Shown here piece after piece: positions 51,947 to 61,345 of a DNA stretch of 64,000 nucleotides. The stretch comes from Massilia psychrophila (lineage in GTDB: Bacteria; Pseudomonadota; Gammaproteobacteria; Burkholderiales; Burkholderiaceae_D), in contig NZ_PDOB01000018.1 of assembly GCF_002760665.1 (NCBI RefSeq), forward strand, positions 1 through 64,000, given 5' to 3'. The notes under the pieces are model-generated. The model was not told the origin of the DNA and did no database searches. It worked only from the letters and a program-made list of their open reading frames with translations. Within the stretch, counting starts at the first letter, position 1, and each line of letters starts with the position of its first letter. The position numbers and the translations under genes are program-made.

Positions 51947-52588
51947 ATGAGTCCCTTTTCCGAACAGTTTTCCCAAGCACGCAAGTTGCAACTCGAAACG
52001 CAATTAAACTTTTTCCGCGACCTCACCGGCAAAGCCTTTGAAAGTGCGGAAAAGCTCGTCGCCCTCAATCTCGACACCTCGCGCGTCTCGCTCGATCAGT
52101 CGTCGAACCTGGTGCGCCAGTTGATTTCGGTTAAGGATCCGCGCGACCTGTTTGTCCTCACCGGCCAGACCCAGTCGCAGTTCAACAGCATGCTGTCATA
52201 CAGCCGCCAGCTGTTCGGCATCGCTACTGCCAGCCTGCCGGGCGCTGACTTTGCTGCTGCCCCCGCTGCTGTCCTCGCGGCGCCGGCGCCCCAAGCGCTT
52301 GCCGAAAAAATGCCGGTGGCCGCGGCCGTCGTCGAATCCACGCTGGTCGTCGAGACAAACCACGTGGTCGAGGCCACGCCGATTGCGCAACCGAAGCCGG
52401 TCACCAAAGCTGTCGGCAATGCTCAAGCCTTGATGCCGAGCGCCGCGTCGTTCCCGGTGCCTTCCTCGGCCCAGCCGATCGCGGTGGCGCCGGTGAAACC
52501 GGTCGACGCCAAGCCGCCTGCCGCCACGCCGTCCATCGCAACCGCCAAGGCGCAAGCGCCAGGCGCGAAAGCGGCGCGCAAAAAGTAA
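51947..52588 (+). CDS. phaP: Phasin family protein with basic Ala/Pro tail
   Basis: 213 residues. The first 95 or so are the phasin helical domain (SPFSEQFSQARKLQLETQLNFFRDLTGKAFESAEKLVALNLD, SVKDPRDLFVLTGQTQSQFNSMLSYSRQL) that coats polyhydroxyalkanoate granules. From about residue 100 it is Ala/Pro/Val-rich, ending GAKAARKK, a basic tail that might touch DNA or RNA. No PHA synthesis gene is in the window. A hairpin at 52627 follows. Confidence 0.9.
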   Translation: MSPFSEQFSQARKLQLETQLNFFRDLTGKAFESAEKLVALNLDTSRVSLDQSSNLVRQLISVKDPRDLFVLTGQTQSQFNSMLSYSRQLFGIATASLPGADFAAAPAAVLAAPAPQALAEKMPVAAAVVESTLVVETNHVVEATPIAQPKPVTKAVGNAQALMPSAASFPVPSSAQPIAVAPVKPVDAKPPAATPSIATAKAQAPGAKAARKK

Positions 52589-52626
52589 AGCCACGGCGTG
52601 GAGCGCCGGTTTTCCAAAGGTAGTAA

Positions 52627-52650
52627 ATTAGCGGGCTTCGGCCCGTTAAT
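52627..52650 (+). terminator. Hairpin after the phasin gene
   Basis: ATTAGCGGGC (52627-52636) / GCCCGTTAAT (52641-52650), a 10-bp stem with one G-T wobble and a TTCG loop; the T-run is weak. It sits 35 bp before the ABC exporter start. Confidence 0.65.
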
Positions 52651-52684
52651 CGTTTGCGGGCGCTCCAGGCAAAAATAGGCTCTC

Positions 52685-54445
52685 ATGAATTTATCAAGCC
52701 TGATCGGCGGCTTCATGCGCCGTCATTGGCAATCGTACGCCGCTTCGGCACTGATGCTCGCTGGCGTCGCGCTTTGCACGGTGTGGGTGCCACGCAAGAT
52801 CGGCGTCATGATCGACGGCCTCGCCGCGCATCGTTTAGGAGAACACGCGCTGTGGATCGAGCTGGCGCAGCTGCTCGGTCTCGGCGTGATTATCTACGTG
52901 CTGCGGGTGGCCTGGCGACTGCGCCTGTTCGCCGCCGCCTATCAGCTCGGGGTTGAGCTGCGCACTCGCTTCTACGCGCGCTTATCAAAGCAAGGGCCGG
53001 CGTTTTACCAGAAGCAGCGCACCGGCGACCTGATGGCGCTGGCTACCAACGACATCGACGCGATCGAAATGGCGGCCGGCGAAGCGATGCTGGCCGGCTT
53101 CGACGGCAGCCTTACCCTGATCATGGTGGTGGCAATCATGACGCTGGGCGTCGACTGGCGCCTGGCCGCCATTGCCCTGCTGCCGTTTCCGCTGATGGCG
53201 CTGGCGTTCTGGCGTATTTCGTCGCATATCCACACCGCGTCGACCGATTCGCTCGAACGATTCGCCGCCCTGAACGACCATGTGCAGGAGTCGCTGTCGG
53301 GCGTGCGCACCTTGCGCGCGCTCGGCCTCGAGCAACACAGCGCGCGCCAGTTCGGCGAACTGGCGGCGCGCGCTGCCAACGCCAGCCTGGTGGCGCAGCG
53401 GTGGGAAGCGGCCTACGAGCCGGCCGTCGGCCTGACGTTGAGCCTGGCCGGCACACTCACGCTCGGCCTGGGCGGCTACCTGGTATGGAACGGCGAACTG
53501 ACGATCGGCGAGCTCACCAGCTTTACGATGTACTTGGGCCAGCTGATCTGGCCGATGTTCGCTGCCGGCTGGGTGCTGTCGCTGATCGAACACGGGCGCG
53601 CCGCGTTCGCGCGAGTGCAGCCGCTGCTGGAGGCGCCACTGTCGGTCGACGACCACGGCACTTTGGCCACGCTGGCGCCGGGACCGCTGCTGCTGGACGG
53701 CGTCAGTTTCAGTTACGCCGGCCAGGACGCGACGGCGCGCCCGGCGCTGTCGAACGTGTCGCTGTCGCTGCAAGCGGGGCAGACGCTTGGACTGGTGGGG
53801 CCGACCGGCGCCGGCAAGTCGACCTTGCTGCGCGTGCTGCTGCGCCAGGCCACGCCGCAACGCGGCACAGTCGCCTGGTCGGGCCAGCTGCTTTCCGACT
53901 ACACGCTCGCCACGCTGCGCTCGGCGATCAGCTGGGTGCCGCAGGAGTCGTTCCTGTTTTCGGCGACGATCGCCGAAAACATCGCGCTGGCCCGGCCCGG
54001 CGCCACGCGCGCCGAAGTCGAGCATGCGGCCCACATGGCAGCAATCCACGAAGACATCCTGCGCTTCCCGCAGGGTTACGACTCCCACGTCGGCGAAAAA
54101 GGCATCACGCTGTCGGGTGGCCAGCGCCAGCGGGTGGCGATTGCCCGTTCACTGCTGGCCGACAGCGCGCTGCTGCTGCTCGACGATGCGCTGTCGGCGG
54201 TCGACACCGGCACCGAGACGCGCATCCTCGAACATCTGGAAGAGCTGCGGCGCGAGCGGCCCGGGCGCAGCGCCATCATCGCCAGCCACCGGCTATCGGC
54301 GGTGGCTGGCGCCGACCTGATCGTCGTGCTGCGCGATGGCCACATCACCGAATCGGGCGACCACGACGCCCTGCTCGCCGTTGATGGCTGGTATGCCAGC
54401 CAGTGGCGCTATCAACAACTGGAAGCGAGCCTTGATGCACTCTGA
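52685..54445 (+). CDS. ABC transporter half-transporter (MdlA/MsbA-like), first of pair
   Basis: 586 residues: six-helix ABC exporter domain (about 10-300) fused to an ATPase domain (about 330-585). Walker A is GPTGAGKSTL, the signature LSGGQRQR, Walker B LLLLDDALSAVD, H-loop SHRLSAV. With the next gene it forms a heterodimeric exporter; the MdlAB family is the closest type. Substrate unknown. The two genes overlap by 11 bp. Confidence 0.93.
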   Translation: MNLSSLIGGFMRRHWQSYAASALMLAGVALCTVWVPRKIGVMIDGLAAHRLGEHALWIELAQLLGLGVIIYVLRVAWRLRLFAAAYQLGVELRTRFYARLSKQGPAFYQKQRTGDLMALATNDIDAIEMAAGEAMLAGFDGSLTLIMVVAIMTLGVDWRLAAIALLPFPLMALAFWRISSHIHTASTDSLERFAALNDHVQESLSGVRTLRALGLEQHSARQFGELAARAANASLVAQRWEAAYEPAVGLTLSLAGTLTLGLGGYLVWNGELTIGELTSFTMYLGQLIWPMFAAGWVLSLIEHGRAAFARVQPLLEAPLSVDDHGTLATLAPGPLLLDGVSFSYAGQDATARPALSNVSLSLQAGQTLGLVGPTGAGKSTLLRVLLRQATPQRGTVAWSGQLLSDYTLATLRSAISWVPQESFLFSATIAENIALARPGATRAEVEHAAHMAAIHEDILRFPQGYDSHVGEKGITLSGGQRQRVAIARSLLADSALLLLDDALSAVDTGTETRILEHLEELRRERPGRSAIIASHRLSAVAGADLIVVLRDGHITESGDHDALLAVDGWYASQWRYQQLEASLDAL

Positions 54446-56237
54446 CGCTTCGACGAAATTGGCAATGAATCCAGCAACGATGCGCGCCCAGGCGGCGCGC
54501 GCGGCCGGCTTACTGCGCCGCGCCGCGCACCCCGACCGCGGCCATCTCGGCTGGGCCGTGTTCTGGCTGGTGATCGCCGCCGGCCTGGAAGTGCTCGGTC
54601 CGATCCTCGGCAAGGCGCTGATCGACCGCCACCTGCTGCCGCGCCACCTCGACTGGCCGGCCATGGCTGCCCTGTTGGCCGGCATGCTGGTGAGCGGCTG
54701 GATCGCGTCCGGCCTGCGCTATCTGCAGCTGGTGCGCCTGTCGGGGCTGGCGATGCGCTCCGTGCAGCGCCTGCGCGAATGGGTGTACGGCCACGTGCTG
54801 CGCTTGCCGATGGCGTTCTTCGACCAGGCCATCACCGGCCAGCTGGTCAGCCGCGTCACCAACGACACCGAAGCGGTCAAGGCGCTGTATATCCAGGTGC
54901 TGTTCGTGATCCTCGACAGCAGCATCGTGCTGGTCGGCACGATGGCGGCGATGGCGTGGCTCGACTGGCGCCTGATGCTGATCGTGCTGGCGCTGGTGCC
55001 GGCGGTGGTGCTGATCGTCTGGCTGTACCAGCGCATGTCGGCGCCGGCGGTGACCCGCGCGCGCGCGCTGCGCAGCGACATCAATGGCCAGATGGCCGAA
55101 TCGATCGGCGGCATGAGCGTGCTGCAGTCGAATAACGCCCAGGACCGTTTCGCGCAGCGCTTTGCCGGCACCAACCAAGCCCATTACAAGGCGCGGCTGG
55201 CCGAACTGCGCGCCAACGCCTTTTTGCTGCGCCCCGCGCTCGACCTGCTCAACGTGCTCCTGCTGGCGGTGGTCATCTTCAGTTTCGGTCAACGCCAAAT
55301 GAATGCGGTGGAAGTGGGCGTGTTGTATGCGTTCATCAGCTACATCGCGCGGGTGGTCGAGCCGCTGATCCAGATCACGATGCAGTTCAGCGGGCTGCAG
55401 CAGGCGGTGGTGGCCAGCGCGCGGGTGGCGGCGCTGCTGGACGAACCGGGCGCGCCCGAGCACGCGGCGGGAAAACCGGCGCCCTTGCACGCCGCCGCGT
55501 TCGACGGCCCGGCAATCAGTATCCGCGACGTCAGCTTTGCGTACGTGGCAGGCCAGGACGTGCTGCACCAGCTCAGCTTCGACGTCGCGCAGGGCGATTT
55601 CGTCGGCATCGTCGGCCACACCGGCAGCGGCAAGTCGACTTTATTGTCGCTGATGCTGCGCTATTACAGTGCGCAGCAAGGCAGCATCGACATCAACGGC
55701 CAGCCGCTGGCCGGCATCGACAACGACCAGTTCCGCGCCGACGTCGGCCTGGTGCCGCAAGACCCGTTCCTGCTGGCGCAATCGGCGCTTGATAACATCG
55801 ACATGGGGCGCGGCTTGTCGCGCCAGCAGATCGAAACGGCGGCCCGCGCAGCGCATGCCCACGATTTCATTGTCGCCCTCGAACACGGCTACGCGACGTC
55901 CCTTGGCGAAGGCGGCTCGCGCCTGTCGACCGGGCAGAAGCAGCTGATCGCCATCGCGCGCGCGCTGGCCGGGCAGCCGCGCATCCTGTTGCTCGACGAG
56001 GCGACGTCGAATATCGACAGCCAGACCGAGCAGGTCGTGCAGGTGGCGCTGGACGAATTGCGCGGCAAGGTGACCATCGTCGCCATCGCGCACCGGCTCT
56101 CGACGATCCGCGATGCGGACCGCATCGTCGTGCTCAATCACGGGCGCATCGCCGAAGCCGGTACGCACGAGGCGCTGATGGCGATCGACGGCGGCCTGTA
56201 TCAACGGCTGTATCTGCTGCAGCAACTGGCGGCGTAG
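54435..56237 (+). CDS. ABC transporter half-transporter (MdlB/MsbA-like), second of pair
   Basis: About 600 residues with the same layout: membrane domain then ATPase. Walker A GHTGSGKSTL, signature LSTGQKQL (Gly at the second Ser-x-Gly of the signature, slightly off consensus), Walker B ILLLDEATSNID, H-loop AHRLSTI. The start overlaps the partner's stop by 11 bp; it could also begin at a later ATG (54468). Heterodimeric exporters often have one degenerate ATPase site. Confidence 0.93.
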   Translation: MHSDASTKLAMNPATMRAQAARAAGLLRRAAHPDRGHLGWAVFWLVIAAGLEVLGPILGKALIDRHLLPRHLDWPAMAALLAGMLVSGWIASGLRYLQLVRLSGLAMRSVQRLREWVYGHVLRLPMAFFDQAITGQLVSRVTNDTEAVKALYIQVLFVILDSSIVLVGTMAAMAWLDWRLMLIVLALVPAVVLIVWLYQRMSAPAVTRARALRSDINGQMAESIGGMSVLQSNNAQDRFAQRFAGTNQAHYKARLAELRANAFLLRPALDLLNVLLLAVVIFSFGQRQMNAVEVGVLYAFISYIARVVEPLIQITMQFSGLQQAVVASARVAALLDEPGAPEHAAGKPAPLHAAAFDGPAISIRDVSFAYVAGQDVLHQLSFDVAQGDFVGIVGHTGSGKSTLLSLMLRYYSAQQGSIDINGQPLAGIDNDQFRADVGLVPQDPFLLAQSALDNIDMGRGLSRQQIETAARAAHAHDFIVALEHGYATSLGEGGSRLSTGQKQLIAIARALAGQPRILLLDEATSNIDSQTEQVVQVALDELRGKVTIVAIAHRLSTIRDADRIVVLNHGRIAEAGTHEALMAIDGGLYQRLYLLQQLAA

Positions 56238-56246
56238 GAAGCAGGC

Positions 56247-56274
56247 CGTCGTCCTCGCATTCGCGAGGACGACG
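56247..56274. repeat. REP-like perfect hairpin after the ABC genes
   Basis: CGTCGTCCTCGC (56247-56258) / GCGAGGACGACG (56263-56274), a 12-bp stem with an ATTC loop. It shares the GTCCTCGC/GCGAGGAC core with the repeats at 1-181 and 10870-11095. It may stabilise the 3' end of the ABC transcript. Confidence 0.75.
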
Positions 56275-56400
56275 TGCTTATATTAACTGATGTCTTTTTC
56301 ACACTATTATAAATATTATTTTTCCTTTTTACAACAAGAATATAATCGACGCAGCGTCGCGCGAAGGGGCCGCCGCAGTTTTCCATTTCCAAGGGATATG

Positions 56401-58521
56401 ATGTTGGCTGATTTGAACTGCAAATCGCATCGCCGCCGCATCGTTGCGCTGCTGGTACCGATGTCGCTGGCCTCCGGGCTGGCCGCCGGCCAGTCGCATC
56501 CGGGCCTCGACTCAAGGCTGGCCGACATCGGCGAGACAGGCCGTTTCGTGCCGAACAAGGCGCTGGCGATGCTGCAGAAGATCGCGCCGCAGGCGCGCGC
56601 CGCCGACACCGCCATCAAGGCCGAATTCATCAACCAGTTATGCCTGGCGACGAACAAGGTTGGCCGCAGGCCGGAGGCACTCGCGCTGGCCGAAGAGCTG
56701 ATCGCCTTCGGCAAGCAGAAGCACGATAACGTGGCGTTGGCAAAGGGGCTGATGGCCAAGGGCTACGTGCTGTCGTCGATGCAGGAAGCGAAAGCGGCGC
56801 ACCAGTTTGCGTGGGAGGGCGAAAAGCTGGCCAACACCACCGGCGACATGGCGCTGCGGATCAGCGCGACGATCACCGCCGGCAATGCGTTTGCCGAAGA
56901 GGGCAACTTCCCGCAAGCGCTGAACAGGCTGCAGGACGCCGCCGCGCTGGCGCGCCAGTACGCGCACCCGATCCAGACGGTGATGGCGCTCAACGCGCTG
57001 GCATCGCTGTACACCACGATGAAGCAATACGACAGGGGATTCGACGCGCTGGCAGAAGCTCTGCCGGCCGCCGTGCTGACCAATTCGCCGGGCCGCATCG
57101 CCTCCTTGAAAACCACCGAGTACGGCCTGGCGATCGAGACCAAGCAGCCGAAGCGCGCACTCAAGGCCTTGCTCGAAGGGCTGGCGCTGGAACGCCAGAT
57201 CGGCGCCGACTCGATGATCGGCACCACGCTGGTGAACCTGTCGGACAACTACCTGAGGGAGCACGACTACGGCAATACGCTGATCTATGCCAACCAGGCG
57301 ATCGCGGCCGCGCTGCCGCTGCACGCCGCCAGCACCGAAGCGACGGCGCGGATCAATATCGGCCAGGCCTACCTGGGCATGGGCCGGCTGCTTGACGGCA
57401 AGCGCAGCTTCGAAGCGGGGCTGGCGGTGTATGAAAAAATGGGCGACAAGCCAGAACTGCAGGCAGTCATGATGGAGTATGGGCTGGCGCTCGAGCGCGC
57501 CGGCGACATGGCCGGCGCGCTCGAGGCTTACCACCGCGAGCGCAAGCTGTCGAACGAATTGTACGAAACGCAGCGCCAGAAGGCGGTATTCGAGCTTGCC
57601 GGGAAATACGAGGCGGACAAGAAGCAGCGCCAGATCGAGCTGTTAAGCCGCGAGAACCAGGTCAAGTCCGCCGAGATCGATAACCGCCGCCTGCAGCAGC
57701 GCGTGTGGTGGCTGCTGGCGGTGGTGTTTGCGATGGCGTCGGTGATGGTCGGCATCTTGTACCGCAAGGTACGGCGCGCCAATGCCCAGCTGAAGGTCAA
57801 GAACCTGGAACTGAAACAGCAAAGCTCGCGCGATCCGTTGACGTCGCTTTACAACCGGCGCCACTTCCAGGAATTCATGCGCACCCGGGTGGCCGTCGAA
57901 CAACGCGGACTGGCCGCGACCGAAGATATCGTCGGCGCGCTGTTCCTGCTCGACGTCGACCATTTCAAGCACGTCAACGACACCTACGGCCATGCGGCGG
58001 GCGACGTGGTGCTGACGATGATCTCCGAAAACCTGCGCGAGATACTGCGCGAAACCGACATGATCGTGCGCTGGGGCGGCGAAGAATTCCTCGCTTTCCT
58101 GCCGGCGATTCCGCGCAGCGGCGTCGAAGAAGTCGCGCGGCGCCTGCTGGCCGGGATCTCGTCGAACACGATCGACTACCACGGCAGCAAGATATCGGTG
58201 GACGTCTCGATCGGCTTCGCGCAGTTCCCGCTGTCGCCGGGCGAGCACCCGCTGCCGTGGGAACGCGCGGTCAACCTGGTCGACATGGCGTTGTACATGG
58301 CCAAGGGCCATGGCCGCAACCGCGCTTACGGCGTGCGCGGCTTCCACAATTTCGATTGCACCTCGATGGAGCGCATTGAGCAGGACCTGGAAAGCGCCTG
58401 GCGCGACGGCTTCGTCGACCTGTCGGTCGTGCTCGGCACCTTGCCCGAAGCGCCAGCCACGGCCGAGGTGGCCGATATCGCCAACCCGGCCGACTTGGCC
58501 GAACTGGCCACCACCGCCTGA
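56401..58521 (+). CDS. TPR-containing membrane diguanylate cyclase
   Basis: 706 residues. A secretory N-terminal region, then TPR-like helical repeats (about 55-380, e.g. ALEAYHRERKLSNELYETQRQK), a short coiled coil, one membrane segment (about 435-455, WWLLAVVFAMASVMVGILYR) and a cytoplasmic GGDEF domain (about 475-645). The active-site motif is GGEEF (559-563), with RETD five residues before it matching the RxxD inhibitory site. So it should make c-di-GMP and be product-inhibited. ATG 56401 has AAGGG 5 nt upstream. The 3' end is Ala-rich. Confidence 0.9.
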   Translation: MLADLNCKSHRRRIVALLVPMSLASGLAAGQSHPGLDSRLADIGETGRFVPNKALAMLQKIAPQARAADTAIKAEFINQLCLATNKVGRRPEALALAEELIAFGKQKHDNVALAKGLMAKGYVLSSMQEAKAAHQFAWEGEKLANTTGDMALRISATITAGNAFAEEGNFPQALNRLQDAAALARQYAHPIQTVMALNALASLYTTMKQYDRGFDALAEALPAAVLTNSPGRIASLKTTEYGLAIETKQPKRALKALLEGLALERQIGADSMIGTTLVNLSDNYLREHDYGNTLIYANQAIAAALPLHAASTEATARINIGQAYLGMGRLLDGKRSFEAGLAVYEKMGDKPELQAVMMEYGLALERAGDMAGALEAYHRERKLSNELYETQRQKAVFELAGKYEADKKQRQIELLSRENQVKSAEIDNRRLQQRVWWLLAVVFAMASVMVGILYRKVRRANAQLKVKNLELKQQSSRDPLTSLYNRRHFQEFMRTRVAVEQRGLAATEDIVGALFLLDVDHFKHVNDTYGHAAGDVVLTMISENLREILRETDMIVRWGGEEFLAFLPAIPRSGVEEVARRLLAGISSNTIDYHGSKISVDVSIGFAQFPLSPGEHPLPWERAVNLVDMALYMAKGHGRNRAYGVRGFHNFDCTSMERIEQDLESAWRDGFVDLSVVLGTLPEAPATAEVADIANPADLAELATTA

Positions 58522-58576
58522 CGCAGTTCAAGCGCGGGGGCCGGGCCCGGCGCTTGTAGCGGCGCTAACGACGCGC

Positions 58577-58909
58577 TTACTTTTTCGTTGCTTCCTGAAT
58601 TTTTTCGCCGGCGCGTTCGACCTTCTTGCCGACTTCTTCGGTCGCCTTGTTCAGGCCCTTGCTGGCGTCCGCCGTCGCTTGTTCGATCCTGTTCCTGGTT
58701 TCCTCGGCCGAATCGGCAACTTGCTGGCCGGCCTGTTTGGCGCGGTCGAGCTTTTCTTGCACGTCGCGCGCCACCTTGTCGCCGGCGTTGTCGACCGCCT
58801 GCCCGGCCTTTTGCACCGGCCCCATCGCCTCATCGCGCTTGGTGCAGCCGGCAGCGCCGGCGACGAGCGCCACAGCCAACAAGGCGCTGAAGATTGAAGT
58901 TGCTTTCAT
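58577..58909 (-). CDS. Small helical lipoprotein (apolipoprotein-like)
   Basis: 110 residues. Signal peptide with a lipobox AAGC (MKATSIFSALLAVALVAGAAGC). The rest is a charged amphipathic helix with short repeats of the type VGKKVERAGEKI and VDNAGDKVARDVQEKLDRAKQAGQQ, resembling small stress-associated lipoproteins. Function unknown. Convergent with the cyclase gene and divergent from the molybdoenzyme. Confidence 0.85.
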   Translation of the reverse strand: MKATSIFSALLAVALVAGAAGCTKRDEAMGPVQKAGQAVDNAGDKVARDVQEKLDRAKQAGQQVADSAEETRNRIEQATADASKGLNKATEEVGKKVERAGEKIQEATKK

Positions 58910-59055
58910 GATTTCTTCCTCGGTTTTTAGTTGCAGTCAAGCATACACGCGTCGCCGCATTTTCGGTTGACAGTGTGGGTCGCAGTCCCGACAATAGCAC
59001 GATCGTTCGATTTCCCCAGCAGTTCCACGCCATGCCTTTTTGCGAGAGCGATACC

Positions 59056-61305
59056 ATGACCGAGCCAGCCACCCGCGCGTACCGGATCTGCCCCTTCTGC
59101 GAAGCCTGCTGCGGGCTCGAGATCGATGTCGAGCCCGGTGCGGGTGTGAATCTCCAGCGACCGCGCGTGGTGCGCATCCGCGGCGACCGGCGCGACGTGT
59201 TCTCGAACGGTTTCCTGTGCCCCAAGGCGATCGGTCTGAAGGAGTTGCACGACGACCCGGACCGCCTGCGCACGCCCCTCATCAAGCGCGACGGCCGCTT
59301 CGTCGAGGCCAGCTGGGACGAGGCCTGGGCCGAGATCGAGCGGCGCCTGCCGCCCGTGATCGCCGCCGGCGGCGCCAATGCGGTGGCCACCGTGCTGGGC
59401 AATCCGACCTCGCACAAAATGAGTCTGATACTGTATTTCCCGCGCCTGGCGCGCGCGCTCGGCACGCGCAACCTGTATTCCGCCTCCAGCGTCGACCAGG
59501 TACCGAAGATGCTGTCCTGCGGCCTGATGTTCGGCACCTGGCTGTCGGTGCCGGTGCCGGATATCGAGCGCAGCGATTTTTTACTCATCATCGGCGCCAA
59601 TCCGATGGTCTCGAACGGCAGCCTGTGGACCGTGCCGGATTTTCGCGGTAAGGCAAAAGCGCTGCGCGCGCGCGGTGGCAAGATCGTCGTCATCGATCCG
59701 CGTCGCACCGAGACCGCCGACGTCGCCGACGAGCACCATTTTATCCGCCCCGGATCGGACGTGTATTTCCTGCTCGGCATCGCGCACGCGCTGTTCGACG
59801 AGCAGTTGGTGCGCCTTGGCCGCCTGGCCGGCCACGTTGCCGGCTTTGAGCAGCTCGAACCGGCGTTTGCGCACTTTTCGCCCGAGCGGGTGGCCGAGCG
59901 GTGCGCAATCGACGCGGCCGTGATCCGCGGCCTCGCACGCAAGCTGGCCGCTACCCAACGCGCCGCCGTGTACGGGCGCATCGGCACCTGCACCCAGCAG
60001 TTCGGTACCCTCGCCTCGTGGCTGATCGACGTCATCAACGTGCTCACCGGCCACCTCGACGAGGAAGGCGGCGCGATGTTCCCGAAGGCGGCGGCGTTCG
60101 CGGCCAACACGCGCGGCGCGCCCGGCTTTGGGCGCGGCATCGTCACCGGCCGCTACGCTTCAAGAGTGTCGAAGGCGCCGGAAGTGTCGGGGGAACTGCC
60201 GCTCACCTGCCTGGCCGAGGAAATCGAAACGCCCGGCGATGGCCAGATCAAGGCGCTGATCACGATCGCGGCCAATCCGGTGCTGTCGGCGCCGAACGGG
60301 CCGCGCCTGGCGCGCGCGATGAAAGGGCTTGACTTCATGGTCAGCCTCGATATCTATCTCAACGAAACGTCGCGCCACGCCGACGTGATTTTGCCGGGCC
60401 CGTCGCCACTGGAGGATGCCCATTACGACGTCAGCTTCACCCAGTTCTCGCAGCGCAACCACGCGCGTTACAGTCCCCCTGTGCTGGCGCGCACACCCGG
60501 CCAGCCCGATGAGTGGGAAAGCCTGCTGCGCATCGGCGCCATTGCCCGCGGACTTGGCGCGCGGGTCGACGTCGATGCCCTCGACGACGCCGCGCTGGAA
60601 GAAGAGCTGAGGCGATCGCTGGGCGACGCGGCAAGCGAAGTAACTGCGATCACGGCGGCGCTGGCGCCGTTGCGCGGCGCCGATCGGCTGCTCGACCTGG
60701 GATTGCGCAGCGGCCCGTACGGCGACCAGTTCGGCCGCAATCCGGGCGGCCTGACCCTGGCCGCGGTCAAGGCCGCGCCATCGGGCATCGACCTCGGCCC
60801 GATGACGGCCCGCATTCCGGAAGCGCTGCGCACCCCATCGGGCAGAATCGAACTGGCGCCGCCAGCGTTGATGAACGACCTGGCGCGCGCGCGATCCGAC
60901 TTGGCGGCGCTTCCGCCCGACCTGGTGATCATCGGCCGGCGCCAGCTGCGCTCGAACAACAGCTGGATGCACAACCTGCCGGCGCTGGCGAAAGGCCCCT
61001 TCCGCTGCACCGCACTGGTCCACCCGGTCGATGCGCGCCGGCTCGGCCTGGTTGACGGCGCCATGGCAGCCATCACCAATGGCGCGCGCCGCATCGAAGC
61101 GCAGGTCGAGGTCAGCGCCGAGATGATGCCCGGGGTGGTCAGCCTGCCGCATGGCTGGGGCCACGACCTGGCCGGCGTGCGCCTGAACGTCGCCGTCGAA
61201 CGGCCCGGCGCCAACCTGAACGCGCTGCTCGACGAAAACCTGCGCGACCCGTTGTCGGGCAATGCGGTGTTGTCGGGAGTGCCGGTGCGGATGGCGCCGA
61301 TGTAG
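59056..61305 (+). CDS. Molybdopterin oxidoreductase (DMSOR family), orphan
   Basis: About 749 residues with the fold of bis-MGD molybdenum enzymes. The N-terminal Fe-S motif is CPFCEACCGLEI followed by FLCPK: the usual C-x2-C-x3-C...C with an extra Cys in place of Thr (compare CEATCG). Molybdopterin-binding parts include IGANPMVSNGSLW, VVIDPRRTETA and the GRRQLRSNNSWMHNLPAL end region. No electron-transfer or chaperone genes are next to it, so the reaction cannot be told. No Tat signal seen, so probably cytoplasmic. Start at ATG 59056 by fit to the motif; 58975 and 59032 are open alternatives. Confidence 0.9.
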   Translation: MTEPATRAYRICPFCEACCGLEIDVEPGAGVNLQRPRVVRIRGDRRDVFSNGFLCPKAIGLKELHDDPDRLRTPLIKRDGRFVEASWDEAWAEIERRLPPVIAAGGANAVATVLGNPTSHKMSLILYFPRLARALGTRNLYSASSVDQVPKMLSCGLMFGTWLSVPVPDIERSDFLLIIGANPMVSNGSLWTVPDFRGKAKALRARGGKIVVIDPRRTETADVADEHHFIRPGSDVYFLLGIAHALFDEQLVRLGRLAGHVAGFEQLEPAFAHFSPERVAERCAIDAAVIRGLARKLAATQRAAVYGRIGTCTQQFGTLASWLIDVINVLTGHLDEEGGAMFPKAAAFAANTRGAPGFGRGIVTGRYASRVSKAPEVSGELPLTCLAEEIETPGDGQIKALITIAANPVLSAPNGPRLARAMKGLDFMVSLDIYLNETSRHADVILPGPSPLEDAHYDVSFTQFSQRNHARYSPPVLARTPGQPDEWESLLRIGAIARGLGARVDVDALDDAALEEELRRSLGDAASEVTAITAALAPLRGADRLLDLGLRSGPYGDQFGRNPGGLTLAAVKAAPSGIDLGPMTARIPEALRTPSGRIELAPPALMNDLARARSDLAALPPDLVIIGRRQLRSNNSWMHNLPALAKGPFRCTALVHPVDARRLGLVDGAMAAITNGARRIEAQVEVSAEMMPGVVSLPHGWGHDLAGVRLNVAVERPGANLNALLDENLRDPLSGNAVLSGVPVRMAPM

Positions 61306-61345
61306 GGCCTTGGTCTGGCGGCGCTCGCGGCCGCCACGGCGCATG

